From positions 1 through 64,000 of the forward strand of contig NZ_AXBF01000004.1 of NCBI RefSeq assembly GCF_000473205.1: 64,000 nt of DNA, in the 5' to 3' direction. Position numbers and translations under genes: made by a program. A model generated the notes under the pieces. That model did not search any database and was not told the origin of the DNA. It saw only the letters and a list, made by a program, of their open reading frames with translations. Shown here one piece after another: positions 36,682 through 45,543 of this stretch. Source of the DNA: Pseudophaeobacter arcticus DSM 23566 (GTDB lineage: Bacteria > Pseudomonadota > Alphaproteobacteria > Rhodobacterales > Rhodobacteraceae). Within the stretch, counting starts at the first letter, position 1. Each line of letters opens with the position of its first letter.

Positions 36682-37707
36682 TTATGATACTTTTCCAAAG
36701 AAATCAGGAACTTGCAGGGTTTCGCCCTGCGCCATGGCCTTGGCATAGACAAAACTGGCCAGGGCCACATCCAGAATGCCCATGCCAAAGGGGGAATAGA
36801 TCACGGGTTTGTTGTCTGTCAGGCGCACCGTGCCATCGATCACCTGGGTCAGCGCGCCGCTGACAAAATCGCGCCCGCCAGACTGGATCTCGGCCAGATG
36901 TGGCGAGGTCTGCGCCTTGAGGCAATGATCCACATCGTCAAAGACGTTCTGGGCGGTCAAGATCTGTTGCGGTGCCAGATCGCGTAGCGAGACATTGAGC
37001 ACGGTTTGCCCGGGAGAAAATTGAAAACCCTCAGGCAGATAGGGTGCCATTGCACTGGTGGCAAAGACCACAATCTCGGCGTCCAGTGCCTGTTCCAGAC
37101 TGCCGGGATGCGCCGCCAGCCCGCAGCTGTCAGCTGCATGTTTGGCCAGGGCCGTGGCGGAGTCCGGGTTCAGATCATGGCAGCAGACCTTGCCAATCTG
37201 CCAGCCCCGACCGCAGAACTGGTTCAGGATATTGCGCGAGATGAGACCACCGCCGACAAAGGCGACCGATGTTGCCCGGCGTCCCAGGTTGGAACAATGA
37301 TCCGCCCCCAACACCGCCGAGGCCGCCGTGCGCATGGCGCTGATCTGCGCGCCTTCCATCACCGCAAAGGGATAGCCGGTTTCGGCATCATTCAGGATGA
37401 TCACCGCCGAGGCGCGTTCTAACCCCTTGCTGAGGTTTGCAGGGTAGCTGGCGATCCATTTGATGCCGGAAACCTGTAGCTCTGGGGTGGCAATGGCGGC
37501 CGGCAGGGCGATGATGCGGTTGCGATCACTGTCAGGAAACCGCAGGAAATAGCTGTCGGGGTTGACCGTCTGCTGCTGGTGATGCGCCTGATAGGTGCGC
37601 GTGACCAGCTGTTCGATCTCTTCCGCATTGCCCTGCAGAATGTTGCGGATTGCCTTTGCGGCGATCAGCTGCAGCCCGGGGCGCTTTGCTTTGCTGTCAG
37701 TACCCAT
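36682..37707 (-). CDS. sbnB: 2,3-diaminopropionate biosynthesis protein SbnB
   Basis: 341-aa member of the ornithine cyclodeaminase/mu-crystallin family, SbnB branch. NAD-binding motif VAFVGGGLISRNIL and family blocks AVMEGAQISAMRTAA and YSPFGMGILDVALA. SbnB oxidatively cleaves N-(2-amino-2-carboxyethyl)-L-glutamate to L-2,3-diaminopropionate and 2-oxoglutarate. It follows sbnA by one base pair, so the two are one operon, and supplies a precursor for the NRPS. Homologues ZmaU/ZmaV serve zwittermicin biosynthesis. Confidence 0.88.
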   Translation of the reverse strand: MGTDSKAKRPGLQLIAAKAIRNILQGNAEEIEQLVTRTYQAHHQQQTVNPDSYFLRFPDSDRNRIIALPAAIATPELQVSGIKWIASYPANLSKGLERASAVIILNDAETGYPFAVMEGAQISAMRTAASAVLGADHCSNLGRRATSVAFVGGGLISRNILNQFCGRGWQIGKVCCHDLNPDSATALAKHAADSCGLAAHPGSLEQALDAEIVVFATSAMAPYLPEGFQFSPGQTVLNVSLRDLAPQQILTAQNVFDDVDHCLKAQTSPHLAEIQSGGRDFVSGALTQVIDGTVRLTDNKPVIYSPFGMGILDVALASFVYAKAMAQGETLQVPDFFGKVS

Positions 37708-37708
37708 G

Positions 37709-38707
37709 TCACTTGGCTCCGTTTGCTATTGCTTCCAGCTGTCGTGTGGGCCGAGTCAGGCTGCGATCCAGATCCGGTAGCGTTCCAAAGACCTCTTTCA
37801 CCCAGCTGTCATTATAGATGGTGTCGAGGTATTTTTCGCCGCCATCCGGGGACAGCGCCACGATCTTGCTGCCCTCGGGGAACAGATCCGCCCGTGCCTG
37901 GACACCGGCCAGGATAGACCCGGTTGAGCCACCTGCTAGATAGCCGTGCGTGGTGGCAAGCCAGCGACACATCCGAACCGCGTCTTGTTCCGGGACCATG
38001 ACCGTATTGCCGAGTTTTTCGGGGTGAAAGATCTCGGGGATGCGGCTGGTTCCCAGGCCGGGGATAAAGCGCGGGCCGGGCCTGCCGCCAAAGGTGATGG
38101 AGCCGGTTGAATCCACCGCAAGGACCCGCGCCGGATGGCGGGTGCCGTCAAAATAATCCAGAACCCCCATCAGGGTGCCGGTGGTCCCGGCGCCGACCAC
38201 AACCCAATCCGCATCGGGGTGGGCGGTGGCAATCTCAACTGCGGTGAGCCCCGCATGGGCCGCCGGATTGGCGGGGTTGGCATATTGGTTGGTCCAGTAA
38301 AGTGTCGGATCCGCCTGCTGCATCTGTTTGATCAGTTGAATGCGCGTTCCCAGATAGCCGCCCTGGGCATCGCGGGAGGTGACCCGGATCACCTTGCCGC
38401 CAAAGGCCTGGATCATGGCGACGCTTTGCGCCGAGACATTGGGATCCACCACGCTGGTAAAGCCATAGCCGCGTTTTGCGCAGAGGGCCGCCAGAGAAAT
38501 GCCCAGATTTCCCGAGGTTGATTCAATCACCATGCCACCGGGTTGCAACCTACCTGATAGTTCTGCAGCATCAATCAGGCTGAGCGCCGTTTTATGTTTG
38601 ATGGAGCCGGAGGGATTTATTGATTCAATCTTCAGGAATAGGCGAGCCTTGATAAGCCCGGAAATCTGCATGAAAAAGGCATTTGGCAATTCGCCATTTT
38701 TATCCAT
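37709..38707 (-). CDS. sbnA: 2,3-diaminopropionate biosynthesis protein SbnA
   Basis: 332-aa PLP enzyme of the cysteine synthase family, SbnA branch. The PLP lysine lies in NPSGSIKHKTA, the phosphate loop in GAGTTGTLMGV, and STSGNLGISLA binds the substrate carboxylate. SbnA condenses O-phospho-L-serine with L-glutamate to N-(2-amino-2-carboxyethyl)-L-glutamate. The N-terminal LFLKIESINPSGSIK is typical. First gene of the leftward sbnA-sbnB pair, divergent from the phosphopantetheinyl transferase gene. Confidence 0.88.
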   Translation of the reverse strand: MDKNGELPNAFFMQISGLIKARLFLKIESINPSGSIKHKTALSLIDAAELSGRLQPGGMVIESTSGNLGISLAALCAKRGYGFTSVVDPNVSAQSVAMIQAFGGKVIRVTSRDAQGGYLGTRIQLIKQMQQADPTLYWTNQYANPANPAAHAGLTAVEIATAHPDADWVVVGAGTTGTLMGVLDYFDGTRHPARVLAVDSTGSITFGGRPGPRFIPGLGTSRIPEIFHPEKLGNTVMVPEQDAVRMCRWLATTHGYLAGGSTGSILAGVQARADLFPEGSKIVALSPDGGEKYLDTIYNDSWVKEVFGTLPDLDRSLTRPTRQLEAIANGAK

Positions 38708-38822
38708 CGGAATTCCAATCTGCCTTTGTCAATTTAAAAGCTACCTAAACGTGTAATCGTAAGATATTGTTCAGTCAATAGCGGTTTGGATTCCGGGTGG
38801 CGGCCTGGATTGGGTGTAAAGG

Positions 38823-39524
38823 ATGCGACAAGGCATTTCACTTTTTCTGTGCCCAGTACCTGCGCTTTGTAATGGGCTGCTTTCTGCTTTGATGGCAGAG
38901 CTACACACGTCAGAACGCCAAAGGGCGCGGCGCTTTTCCTGCGTCGAGGCGCTGCATTTGTTTGTTGTGGCCCATGCTGCCCTGCATTGGGCTTTGCGGG
39001 GCGCCGGGCTGAACAGCTACGGCTTTGCCTCTACGCCGCAGGGCAAGCCCTTTTTGATTGATCACCCGGATCTGCATTTCAATCTGTCCCACACCAGGGG
39101 GCTGATTGCGGTGGCCCTGGGGGCGGATCACCCCATGGGCGTGGATGTCGAAAGGCTGGCACCACCGGAAACCTATCGTGAGCTAGCGCCGCGCGTCATG
39201 ACCCCTGCGGAATGCGCCTATATGGCGGCTCAGGCCGCGCCAGAGGACAGGTTCACCCAGCTGTGGTCCGCCAAAGAGGCGCTGATGAAGGCCACGGGGC
39301 TTGGCTTTGGCCTGCCACCGCGCGAGATCGAATTTGACGGCCCGGCAGCCAATCTGTCCCAATTGCCGCCTGAACACGGGGCACCACAGGACTGGCAGAT
39401 CTGGTGCCAAAGGTTGCCAGGGCACTGGCTGGCCCTGGCCTCACAGACCTCACAGGCCTCTCAGACTGGGGATCTGTGTTTGCAGCCAATCACCCTTACG
39501 CCGCAGGATCTTTTGTCGCCATGA
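38823..39524 (+). CDS. 4'-phosphopantetheinyl transferase, Sfp type
   Basis: 233-aa transferase that converts apo carrier domains of the NRPS/PKS and the free ACP to holo form using CoA. Mg-binding motif GVDVERL and catalytic WSAKEALMKATG are intact, and NLSHTRGLIAVAL is the upstream family block. Two-lobe length is typical of Sfp. It is divergent from sbnA, and its 3' end overlaps tail to tail by 29 bp with the amino acid:carrier ligase gene. The ribosome site before the ATG is weak. Confidence 0.92.
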   Translation: MRQGISLFLCPVPALCNGLLSALMAELHTSERQRARRFSCVEALHLFVVAHAALHWALRGAGLNSYGFASTPQGKPFLIDHPDLHFNLSHTRGLIAVALGADHPMGVDVERLAPPETYRELAPRVMTPAECAYMAAQAAPEDRFTQLWSAKEALMKATGLGFGLPPREIEFDGPAANLSQLPPEHGAPQDWQIWCQRLPGHWLALASQTSQASQTGDLCLQPITLTPQDLLSP

Positions 39525-40671
39525 CAGCCCTGCGGACCTCCGCTGGCCAGCCAGCAGGATCCAGACCTTTTTGGCGCACAAAGGCATAAAGCCAGCGTTC
39601 CAGACCAAAGCCCATACAGGCGCTTTCGGCCCGAGTTTCGTCCGCAAATGCGATGTCATAGACGCTGGTGTAGAAATCGCGATGCAGATTAAAGCTGGAG
39701 GCCGCCAGCGGCGCCTCCCGGTCGCGGATATGAAACAGCAGCTCGTATTTCACTTCGCCCATGCGCTGGTAGACCACCTTGTCCCGGCTGCCATCGACAA
39801 AAAACGGATCATTGGCCAGCTCCAGGCTGACATCCATCTGCAGGCTCTCGCAAAAGTCAAACACCCGCTCCATCACATCAGCGCGCAAGTGGGTCAGGTC
39901 GGCGCCAGAGCCAAAAAACACGATATCGCGCACCGAAAAATCCCAGCCGCGTGACAGCGGTTGAAACCGGTTTGCCTCGTAGCGAAAGACATGGTTCTGC
40001 ATGGTTAGACGTCGCACCTCACCGCTGGCCAGGCGCAGGCCGGCGTGCTGGGCATAGCAGGGCAGACAGACCGCCGGGGTCAGCACGTGCTGGGGATCGT
40101 CCAGTACCGCGCCCAATTCCGCCGCCTGAGATTCGGACAGGGGCTGCTTGCAAAGCTGCGCCACCTGCTCCAGCACCGGCAGCTCATCGGGGAAATGGCT
40201 GCACAGGGTGACATGCTGGGGGAAATTGCTGATATAGCCGACCTCTTGCAGCAGTTTGGCGGGCATCATCACCGGGTAATGTTGGTCCAGCGCGGCGTAA
40301 TGCGCGGCATAGCCCGCAAAGGTGGTCTCAAAATAGCGAAACAGCCTGAGCAAAAGCCCACTGATCCCGGTCAACCCGTCGGCAAAGAAATGCAGATCGC
40401 CACAGGCGGCTAGTTCGGCGTCGGTGCAGCCCTGTACAGCGGGCGCCGCGCTTTGCCGCAGCACCCGGCGGGCCACCAGCCGGTGGGTCTTGCGCATGGC
40501 CTCGGCAAATTCGATGGCCTCTGCCATCTCGGCGTCCTTGCAGGCGCTAATCTGCGCGGTGCCTTCAGGTGTGAGCGCGGCTTTGATACCAATCGCCAGC
40601 AGCCCATCGACAATGGCCAGACGGCTTTCGGCAGAGAGAGCAGAGAGGTCGATATCACGGGTCAGCTTCAT
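39496..40671 (-). CDS. Amino acid:[carrier protein] ligase, class II aminoacyl-tRNA-synthetase-like
   Basis: 391-aa homologue of a class II (seryl-type) tRNA synthetase catalytic core. Motif 2 is visible as NHVFRYEANRF followed by FSVRDIVFFGSG, and motif 3 as ACMGFGLERWLYAF. Cysteines in AVCLPCYAQH are candidates for the active-site zinc seen in Bradyrhizobium aa:CP ligases. The block VGYISNFPQHV also fits that family. There is no tRNA-binding coiled-coil arm. aa:CP ligases load an amino acid onto the phosphopantetheine arm of a small carrier protein. It is translationally coupled (4-bp overlap) to the acyl-CoA dehydrogenase gene, and a carrier protein gene lies two genes upstream. Serine is the expected substrate if the operon makes aminomalonyl-ACP; glycine or alanine are family alternatives. 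Confidence 0.82.
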   Translation of the reverse strand: MKLTRDIDLSALSAESRLAIVDGLLAIGIKAALTPEGTAQISACKDAEMAEAIEFAEAMRKTHRLVARRVLRQSAAPAVQGCTDAELAACGDLHFFADGLTGISGLLLRLFRYFETTFAGYAAHYAALDQHYPVMMPAKLLQEVGYISNFPQHVTLCSHFPDELPVLEQVAQLCKQPLSESQAAELGAVLDDPQHVLTPAVCLPCYAQHAGLRLASGEVRRLTMQNHVFRYEANRFQPLSRGWDFSVRDIVFFGSGADLTHLRADVMERVFDFCESLQMDVSLELANDPFFVDGSRDKVVYQRMGEVKYELLFHIRDREAPLAASSFNLHRDFYTSVYDIAFADETRAESACMGFGLERWLYAFVRQKGLDPAGWPAEVRRAVMATKDPAA

Positions 40672-41879
40672 GAGAGGGCCACCTCAGAGAGCGCCAGCCG
40701 CGCGATCAGGCTTTCCAGCACCTGGGTGGTGCCTTCGATCACCTCCATAATGCGTGAATCGCGATAATAAAGCGCCATGGGGCTATTGCCGCCAATGCCC
40801 TCGGCGCCAAAGATCTGCTGGGCATCACGGGTGACGTGCCCCACCATCTGCGAGGCAAAATATTTGGCCATGGTGGCCTGTTTTGCAGCATCCATCTGCC
40901 GCAGGGCGCGGGCGGAGGAGGCGGATTGGCACATCAGACGGGCGGCGTGGATATCGGTGGCCATGCGGGCCAGCAGCTGCTGCACAAGCTGAAAGTCGCC
41001 AATGGCAGCGCCAAACTGCTGCCGCGTCTTGGCCCGCCGAAGCGCCAGTTGGCAGGCGGCCTCGGCCAGGCCCACACAGCCCCAGGCGAGGTTGAGCCGC
41101 CCGGCCTCAAGCCCGGTAACGGCCACATGGGAGGCGCCAAACCCTGGGCGGCCCAACAGATGATCCTCGGGCAGGAAAGCGGCTTCCAGATGCAAATTTG
41201 CCATCATATAGCCGCGACATCCCAACATGCCCTCGATGGGGTCTATCCGCAGGCCCGGGGTTTCCTTTGGCAGCAAAAAGGCGGTTGGCCCCGCTTCGGT
41301 GCGGGCAATCACAACAAAGAGATCGGCAAAATCCCCGCAGGTTATCCAGGCCTTTTGACCGGTGAGCTCATAGCCGCCGGTGACGGGACGTGCCTGGGTC
41401 TGCACCGCCGAGATATCACTGCCAACCTCTGGCTCGGTCATGGCAATGGCGCAGCAGATCTCGCCGCTGAGCAGCTTTGGCATCCAGTGGGATTTTTGCG
41501 CCTTGCTGCTCCATTTGGCCAGCGCGCTGCCGCCCATGTGATGTACGTTCAACACCCCCTGCACCGAGGCACTGGCCGCGCCTAAGGCCTGATGCATATG
41601 GCCATGATCCAGCGCCGCTGCCAGTGCATCAGCGGGATCAGCAGCGGGTCCCGCAGTAGCCCCAGCGGTAAATCCACCGGTAAACCCACTGGCAAAGGCG
41701 CCAGCCTGCCGCAGGGCAGAAATGACCTGCGCAGGGACGCGGGCCTGCTGATCAATCTGGCTGGCAAAGGGGGCAACCTCCACCTGCGCCAGGGTCTCCC
41801 AGTGTGCCAGGTTGGGCGCCTGACAGGGAGCCTGACAGGGGGCTTGGGCGGCGGTGGTCTGGCTGGTGCTCAGGTTCAC
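40668..41879 (-). CDS. Acyl-CoA dehydrogenase family protein (ZmaI-like role)
   Basis: 403-aa flavoprotein. Family features: CAIAMTEPEVGSDISAVQT (FAD/substrate loop), GYELTGQKAWITCGD, TRQQFGAAIGDFQLVQ, and the C-terminal IFGAEGIGGNSPMALYYRDSRIMEVIEGT with the catalytic-base region. The N-terminus (residues 1-70) is Ala/Gly/Pro rich with repeated QAPCQAP, unusual for the family. Between an ACP gene and an aa:CP ligase gene, it probably acts on an ACP-bound rather than a CoA-bound substrate; in zwittermicin the homologue ZmaI completes oxidation of seryl-ACP to aminomalonyl-ACP. Confidence 0.82.
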   Translation of the reverse strand: MNLSTSQTTAAQAPCQAPCQAPNLAHWETLAQVEVAPFASQIDQQARVPAQVISALRQAGAFASGFTGGFTAGATAGPAADPADALAAALDHGHMHQALGAASASVQGVLNVHHMGGSALAKWSSKAQKSHWMPKLLSGEICCAIAMTEPEVGSDISAVQTQARPVTGGYELTGQKAWITCGDFADLFVVIARTEAGPTAFLLPKETPGLRIDPIEGMLGCRGYMMANLHLEAAFLPEDHLLGRPGFGASHVAVTGLEAGRLNLAWGCVGLAEAACQLALRRAKTRQQFGAAIGDFQLVQQLLARMATDIHAARLMCQSASSARALRQMDAAKQATMAKYFASQMVGHVTRDAQQIFGAEGIGGNSPMALYYRDSRIMEVIEGTTQVLESLIARLALSEVALS

Positions 41880-42136
41880 GCGGTCACCGTCTCTTGCTTG
41901 CGCGCGACAAGCGCGGCCACGCGATTGATGGAGCGGAAGTTGTCGATATCCAGGTCGTCGGCCTCGATCTCGAGACCAAAATGCGATTCAACAAAGGCCA
42001 CCAGCTGCATGGCAAACATGGAGTTGCCATAGCCGGCTTCAAAGATATCCTGATCGGGGTCTATTTCGGCTCCGTCAAAGGAACGGGTCATAAAACCGGC
42101 GATGGCGGCTTGCGGATTGGTCATGGTATCAGTCAT
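41876..42136 (-). CDS. Discrete acyl/aminoacyl carrier protein
   Basis: 87-aa carrier protein. The phosphopantetheine attachment serine is in the motif YGNSMFAMQLV, with asparagine in place of the usual aspartate before it. Acidic helices follow (LEIEADDLDIDNFRSI). The ATG at 42136 is chosen for AAGAGG just upstream; an alternative at 42160 would add eight residues and overlap the upstream gene. Its stop overlaps the dehydrogenase start by 4 bp. It should be the carrier for the aa:CP ligase. Confidence 0.85.
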   Translation of the reverse strand: MTDTMTNPQAAIAGFMTRSFDGAEIDPDQDIFEAGYGNSMFAMQLVAFVESHFGLEIEADDLDIDNFRSINRVAALVARKQETVTA

Positions 42137-42149
42137 GAGAACCTCTTGA

Positions 42150-43004
42150 TTATTGGTCATAATGGTGGAAACCCCGCCCGGATTTGCGGCCGGTTTGCCC
42201 GGCATAGACAAGCCGCTTCAGCAGCGGGCAGGGGCGATATTTGGGGTCGTTGAATTCGTCATAGAGAATGTCCAAGGACAGTTTCACCGTATCCAGCCCG
42301 ATCAGATCGGCGGTTTCCAGTGGTCCCATCTTGTGGCCAAAACAGGTCTTGAACAGCCGGTCCACCTCCTGCACGCCGGCAACGCCTTCGTGGACCAGAA
42401 ACATCGCCTCATTGACCATCAGCATCATCACCCGATTGGTGACAAAGCCGGGGCTGTCATTGACGGTGATGGCGTGTTTGCCCGCTGCGGCGACCAGATC
42501 CTCTGCCGCCTGCAAAGCCTCGGCGGTGCTATGGGTGGCGCGAATGATTTCGACCATGGGCATGATGGGCGGGGGGTTCATAAAATGCATGCCGATGACC
42601 CGTTCGGGATGGCTGGAAAACCCTGCAATGCGGGTGATCGGGATTGCTGAGGTATTGGCTGCCACGGGAACATCCGGGCGCAGCACCTGATCAATCTCGC
42701 GGTGAACCTCGGTTTTTTGCGCAACGTTTTCGGTGATGTTCTCAACAACAAAATCGACCCCCGACAGCGCATTGATATCTGCGCTGAACTGCAGGTTTTC
42801 CAGCACCTCGGCTGGGGCGGGCAGCCCCTTGTGCACCATGCCATAAAGCCGGGCGTTTTTGGTGATATTCTCGCAGGCGATATCCAGCTGCCGGGGGCTG
42901 CTATCAACCAGCACAACGGCCAGTCCCGACTGGGCAAAAAGCTGGGCAACCCCAGATCCTATGGTGCCTGCACCCACCACGCCGATGGTTCCAAATTCCC
43001 TCAT
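42150..43004 (-). CDS. 3-hydroxyacyl-CoA dehydrogenase family protein (ZmaG-like role)
   Basis: 284-aa NAD-dependent dehydrogenase. Rossmann motif VVGAGTIGSGVAQLF, catalytic histidine region GMHFMNPPPIMPMVEI, NDSPGFVTNR and GPLETADLIGLDT. Full family length. In zwittermicin and guadinomine pathways the homologue oxidises the hydroxyl of seryl-ACP (or glyceryl-ACP). Here the aa:CP ligase and absence of an FkbH-type enzyme favour seryl-ACP. Its start overlaps the kinase stop by 4 bp. Confidence 0.85.
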   Translation of the reverse strand: MREFGTIGVVGAGTIGSGVAQLFAQSGLAVVLVDSSPRQLDIACENITKNARLYGMVHKGLPAPAEVLENLQFSADINALSGVDFVVENITENVAQKTEVHREIDQVLRPDVPVAANTSAIPITRIAGFSSHPERVIGMHFMNPPPIMPMVEIIRATHSTAEALQAAEDLVAAAGKHAITVNDSPGFVTNRVMMLMVNEAMFLVHEGVAGVQEVDRLFKTCFGHKMGPLETADLIGLDTVKLSLDILYDEFNDPKYRPCPLLKRLVYAGQTGRKSGRGFHHYDQ

Positions 43005-43678
43005 GGCTTCTCCTCATTTTCTGGTTTTTTTGTGACGTGCTGACTGCGGCTGTCAGGTAAGCTGGCGATGGCGCGCTGCGCCTGGGCTGCCAGATCCGGC
43101 AGTGGGTGCAGCCCGTCCAGAATCACATCCGCCAGGGCCTTTGCCTGTGCCTCTGCCAGGCGATAGGCCTGTCGCTGCGGCCCGAGATAGGCTTGGAACT
43201 GCGCCACCAGATCTTCCAGTGTTTCCGCATGCCAGTTGGCCGCAATGGGGTCAGGGCTGTCGGGGCCGGGGTAGGCCCTGGCGCGCCGCAGCGAGCGGCG
43301 GGCCAGGGCAATATCAGGCGGCAGCTCCAGGTGCAGCGCCAGGTCGATCAGCGGCGCAATGGCGCTGCGGGCGCGGCCAAAAGGTTCCTCCAGCAGGATC
43401 AGCCCGGCAGGGGCCACCGGGGCGCTGCGGCCGGGGGGATGGACCGCGCGATTGGATCGCAGCGCCGCCAGATCATCGGCCAGACGGGGGGTCTGGATGG
43501 CATCAGCCGGAGCGCCTGCGGCGACCCATTGCCGAATGTCGCCCGCATCCGTGCCCAGTTCTATGTAATCGTCAAAATGCATCAAGGCGGCGCCGCCCTG
43601 CAGCTCTGCCAGATGGCGCATCAGGGTGCTTTTGCCCGCGCCAGACGTACCAGATACGGCCACCACGATCCCCATCAT
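43001..43678 (-). CDS. P-loop kinase of uridine/phosphoribulokinase type, substrate unknown
   Basis: 225-aa protein with Walker A SGTSGAGKSTLM at the N-terminus, an acidic Walker-B-like LILLEEPFG, and MHFDDYIELG resembling the substrate loop of small-molecule kinases. The C-terminus is rich in Ala and Gln. Coupled to both neighbours by 4-bp overlaps. Possible job: phosphorylating a hydroxy-amino acid (serine, homoserine or threonine) for the threonine-synthase-like or SbnA enzyme; this is inference from context. Confidence 0.6.
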   Translation of the reverse strand: MMGIVVAVSGTSGAGKSTLMRHLAELQGGAALMHFDDYIELGTDAGDIRQWVAAGAPADAIQTPRLADDLAALRSNRAVHPPGRSAPVAPAGLILLEEPFGRARSAIAPLIDLALHLELPPDIALARRSLRRARAYPGPDSPDPIAANWHAETLEDLVAQFQAYLGPQRQAYRLAEAQAKALADVILDGLHPLPDLAAQAQRAIASLPDSRSQHVTKKPENEEKP

Positions 43679-45540
43679 GTGCCTCCCGGCCCCAGCAGGG
43701 GCATGTCAAAACACTCCAGGAAAATGCCAAAGCTCAGCACCGTCAAAAGCGCGTCATCCGGCGCCCCGCCCGAGGGCAGGGCAGGTTCGCTCAGAGCAGC
43801 ATGTTTCAGCGCCTCGACTGCGGCAACGTCAAAATAGCCCTGCGCCCGGATTGTCGCGGGCGACAAAAGATCCGCGATCCAGGGGCAGTCCTGCAACAGC
43901 AGAAAGGCACTGCCGGGGGCGGCAAAGGCAAATTTTTCACGCGCGATGATTTCGGCGGGCACATGGTGTTTGGCGGCCTGTTTCAGCACGTGTTTTTCCT
44001 CAAACCCATGCAGCAGCTGATCCGGCGGGATCCGGGTCACCAGCTGTACCAGGTCGCGGTCCAGAAAGGGAAACCGGCCCTCAACTGAATTGGCCATCAG
44101 CATCCGGTCGCCATGATCCCCAAGCAGATGATCCCCCAGGCGCAGTTTGAAATCCAGATAAGAGCGCTGATGGATCACATGACGCCCCCGGATCTTGCTT
44201 TCGTCCACCAGGGGCGTGTTGGAAAAACAAAACTGCTGCAAATCCCCGGCCAGCGGTGCGGCATAGAGGTTGCGGCGCTGTGCTTCGTGGGACAGCAGGT
44301 CTTTTTCATAAAACACATCCGCCGCGCCAAAGGCCCGGGCGCGCAGCGCGGCTTCGGCGGGGCAGGGGGCTGCCTGACCGCGCAGGGCACGAAAGGCGTC
44401 GTAGCGATAGCCGAGGTAGCCGGCAAACAGCTCATCCGCGCCCTCCCCGGACAGCACAACCGGCACCCCGGCGTCACGGGTTGCGGCGGAGAGCGTCAGC
44501 GAGGCGGTATTGTAGCTTTCCTTGATCGGGCATTCCGCATGCCAGATCGAATGCCGCAGGGCGGCAGAAATATGCGCTGCCGGATGCAGGGTGCTGCGGT
44601 GACGGCTGCCGGTCCTGTCGGCCACCAGGCTTTGATATTTGTCTTCGTCAAACATGGCTTGATCAAAGCAGACTGAAAAACTGTTCAGCGGTTTGACGCT
44701 GTTGTCAGCCATCAGGGCGGTGATAAAGGCGCTGTCCAACCCGCCGCTGAGATAGCTGCCAACCGGGACATCCGCCATCAGCCGGCGCTCAACCGAACTG
44801 GCCAGCGCCTCGCAGACGGCGGCGCTGAAATTTTCGCCACTGTGCGGCGGCGCGGCACTGGTCGGATAGTCGAGATCCCAGTAGGCGCTGCTGCGGGTTC
44901 CGGCGCCGTCTGCCACCAGTTTGTGCCCCGGGGGCAGGCTGTGAATGCCCTTGAACATGGTCCTGGGGCTGACCAGCCCGGGCAGCGACAGGATTTGGTC
45001 CAGGCCGGTCAGGTCCACCTCGCGCGCGACGCCGGGATAGGTCAGGATCGCCTTTATTTCCGAAGCAAAGACCAGGGCGCTGTCCACGTGGGTATAAAAG
45101 AAGGGCGCCACACCAAAGGGATCACGGGCACAGAACAGGCGTTTTTTGCCGCTGTCATACAGGGCAAAGGCAAACTGACCGTTGAGCTGTTCCAGCAGCG
45201 CTTCGCCGTGGTCTTCATAGAGATGCAGGATGACTTCTACATCTGATCCGGTGGCAAAATGGTGGCCCTGCCGGATCAGTCGTTTGCGCAGGCTGGGAGC
45301 GTTGAAAATCTCCCCATTGCAGATCAGCCAAAGGCTGCCATCCTCGTTTGATATCGGTTGGTTGCCGCCTTCCAGATCGACTATGGCAAGGCGGCGAAAC
45401 CCAAGCCCCACCCGGTCATCCAGGAACATGCCGTCGTCATCAGGGCCGCGATGCACCAATTGCGCCTGCATTTGTGCCACCACCTGCGGCGCGGCAGGCG
45501 GTGGCCCGGAGGCGGAAAAGGCGCCGCAGATCCCGCACAT
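43675..45540 (-). CDS. Glutamine-dependent asparagine synthetase (AsnB family)
   Basis: 621-aa amidotransferase. N-terminal glutaminase nucleophile C2 (MCGICGAF), with RLAIVDLEGG and CNGEIFN. The synthetase domain has the ATP motif SYLSGGLDSAFI and VVLSGEGADELFAGY. Both halves look intact. In secondary-metabolite clusters such enzymes often amidate a carboxyl of a building block or the product, so a tailoring or aminomalonate-related role is as likely as asparagine supply. Three bases after the threonine-synthase-like gene and 4-bp overlap with the kinase gene. Confidence 0.85.
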   Translation of the reverse strand: MCGICGAFSASGPPPAAPQVVAQMQAQLVHRGPDDDGMFLDDRVGLGFRRLAIVDLEGGNQPISNEDGSLWLICNGEIFNAPSLRKRLIRQGHHFATGSDVEVILHLYEDHGEALLEQLNGQFAFALYDSGKKRLFCARDPFGVAPFFYTHVDSALVFASEIKAILTYPGVAREVDLTGLDQILSLPGLVSPRTMFKGIHSLPPGHKLVADGAGTRSSAYWDLDYPTSAAPPHSGENFSAAVCEALASSVERRLMADVPVGSYLSGGLDSAFITALMADNSVKPLNSFSVCFDQAMFDEDKYQSLVADRTGSRHRSTLHPAAHISAALRHSIWHAECPIKESYNTASLTLSAATRDAGVPVVLSGEGADELFAGYLGYRYDAFRALRGQAAPCPAEAALRARAFGAADVFYEKDLLSHEAQRRNLYAAPLAGDLQQFCFSNTPLVDESKIRGRHVIHQRSYLDFKLRLGDHLLGDHGDRMLMANSVEGRFPFLDRDLVQLVTRIPPDQLLHGFEEKHVLKQAAKHHVPAEIIAREKFAFAAPGSAFLLLQDCPWIADLLSPATIRAQGYFDVAAVEALKHAALSEPALPSGGAPDDALLTVLSFGIFLECFDMPLLGPGGT

Positions 45541-45543
45541 GGC

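Noticed and set aside
39496..40671. Genuine seryl-tRNA synthetase
   Set aside because: It lacks the N-terminal tRNA-binding coiled-coil arm, is in an operon with a carrier protein, and has the cysteine pattern of aa:CP ligases.
40668..43004. Hydroxymalonyl-ACP instead of aminomalonyl-ACP pathway
   Set aside because: That route needs an FkbH-type glyceryl transferase; none is seen in the window, while an amino acid ligase is present.
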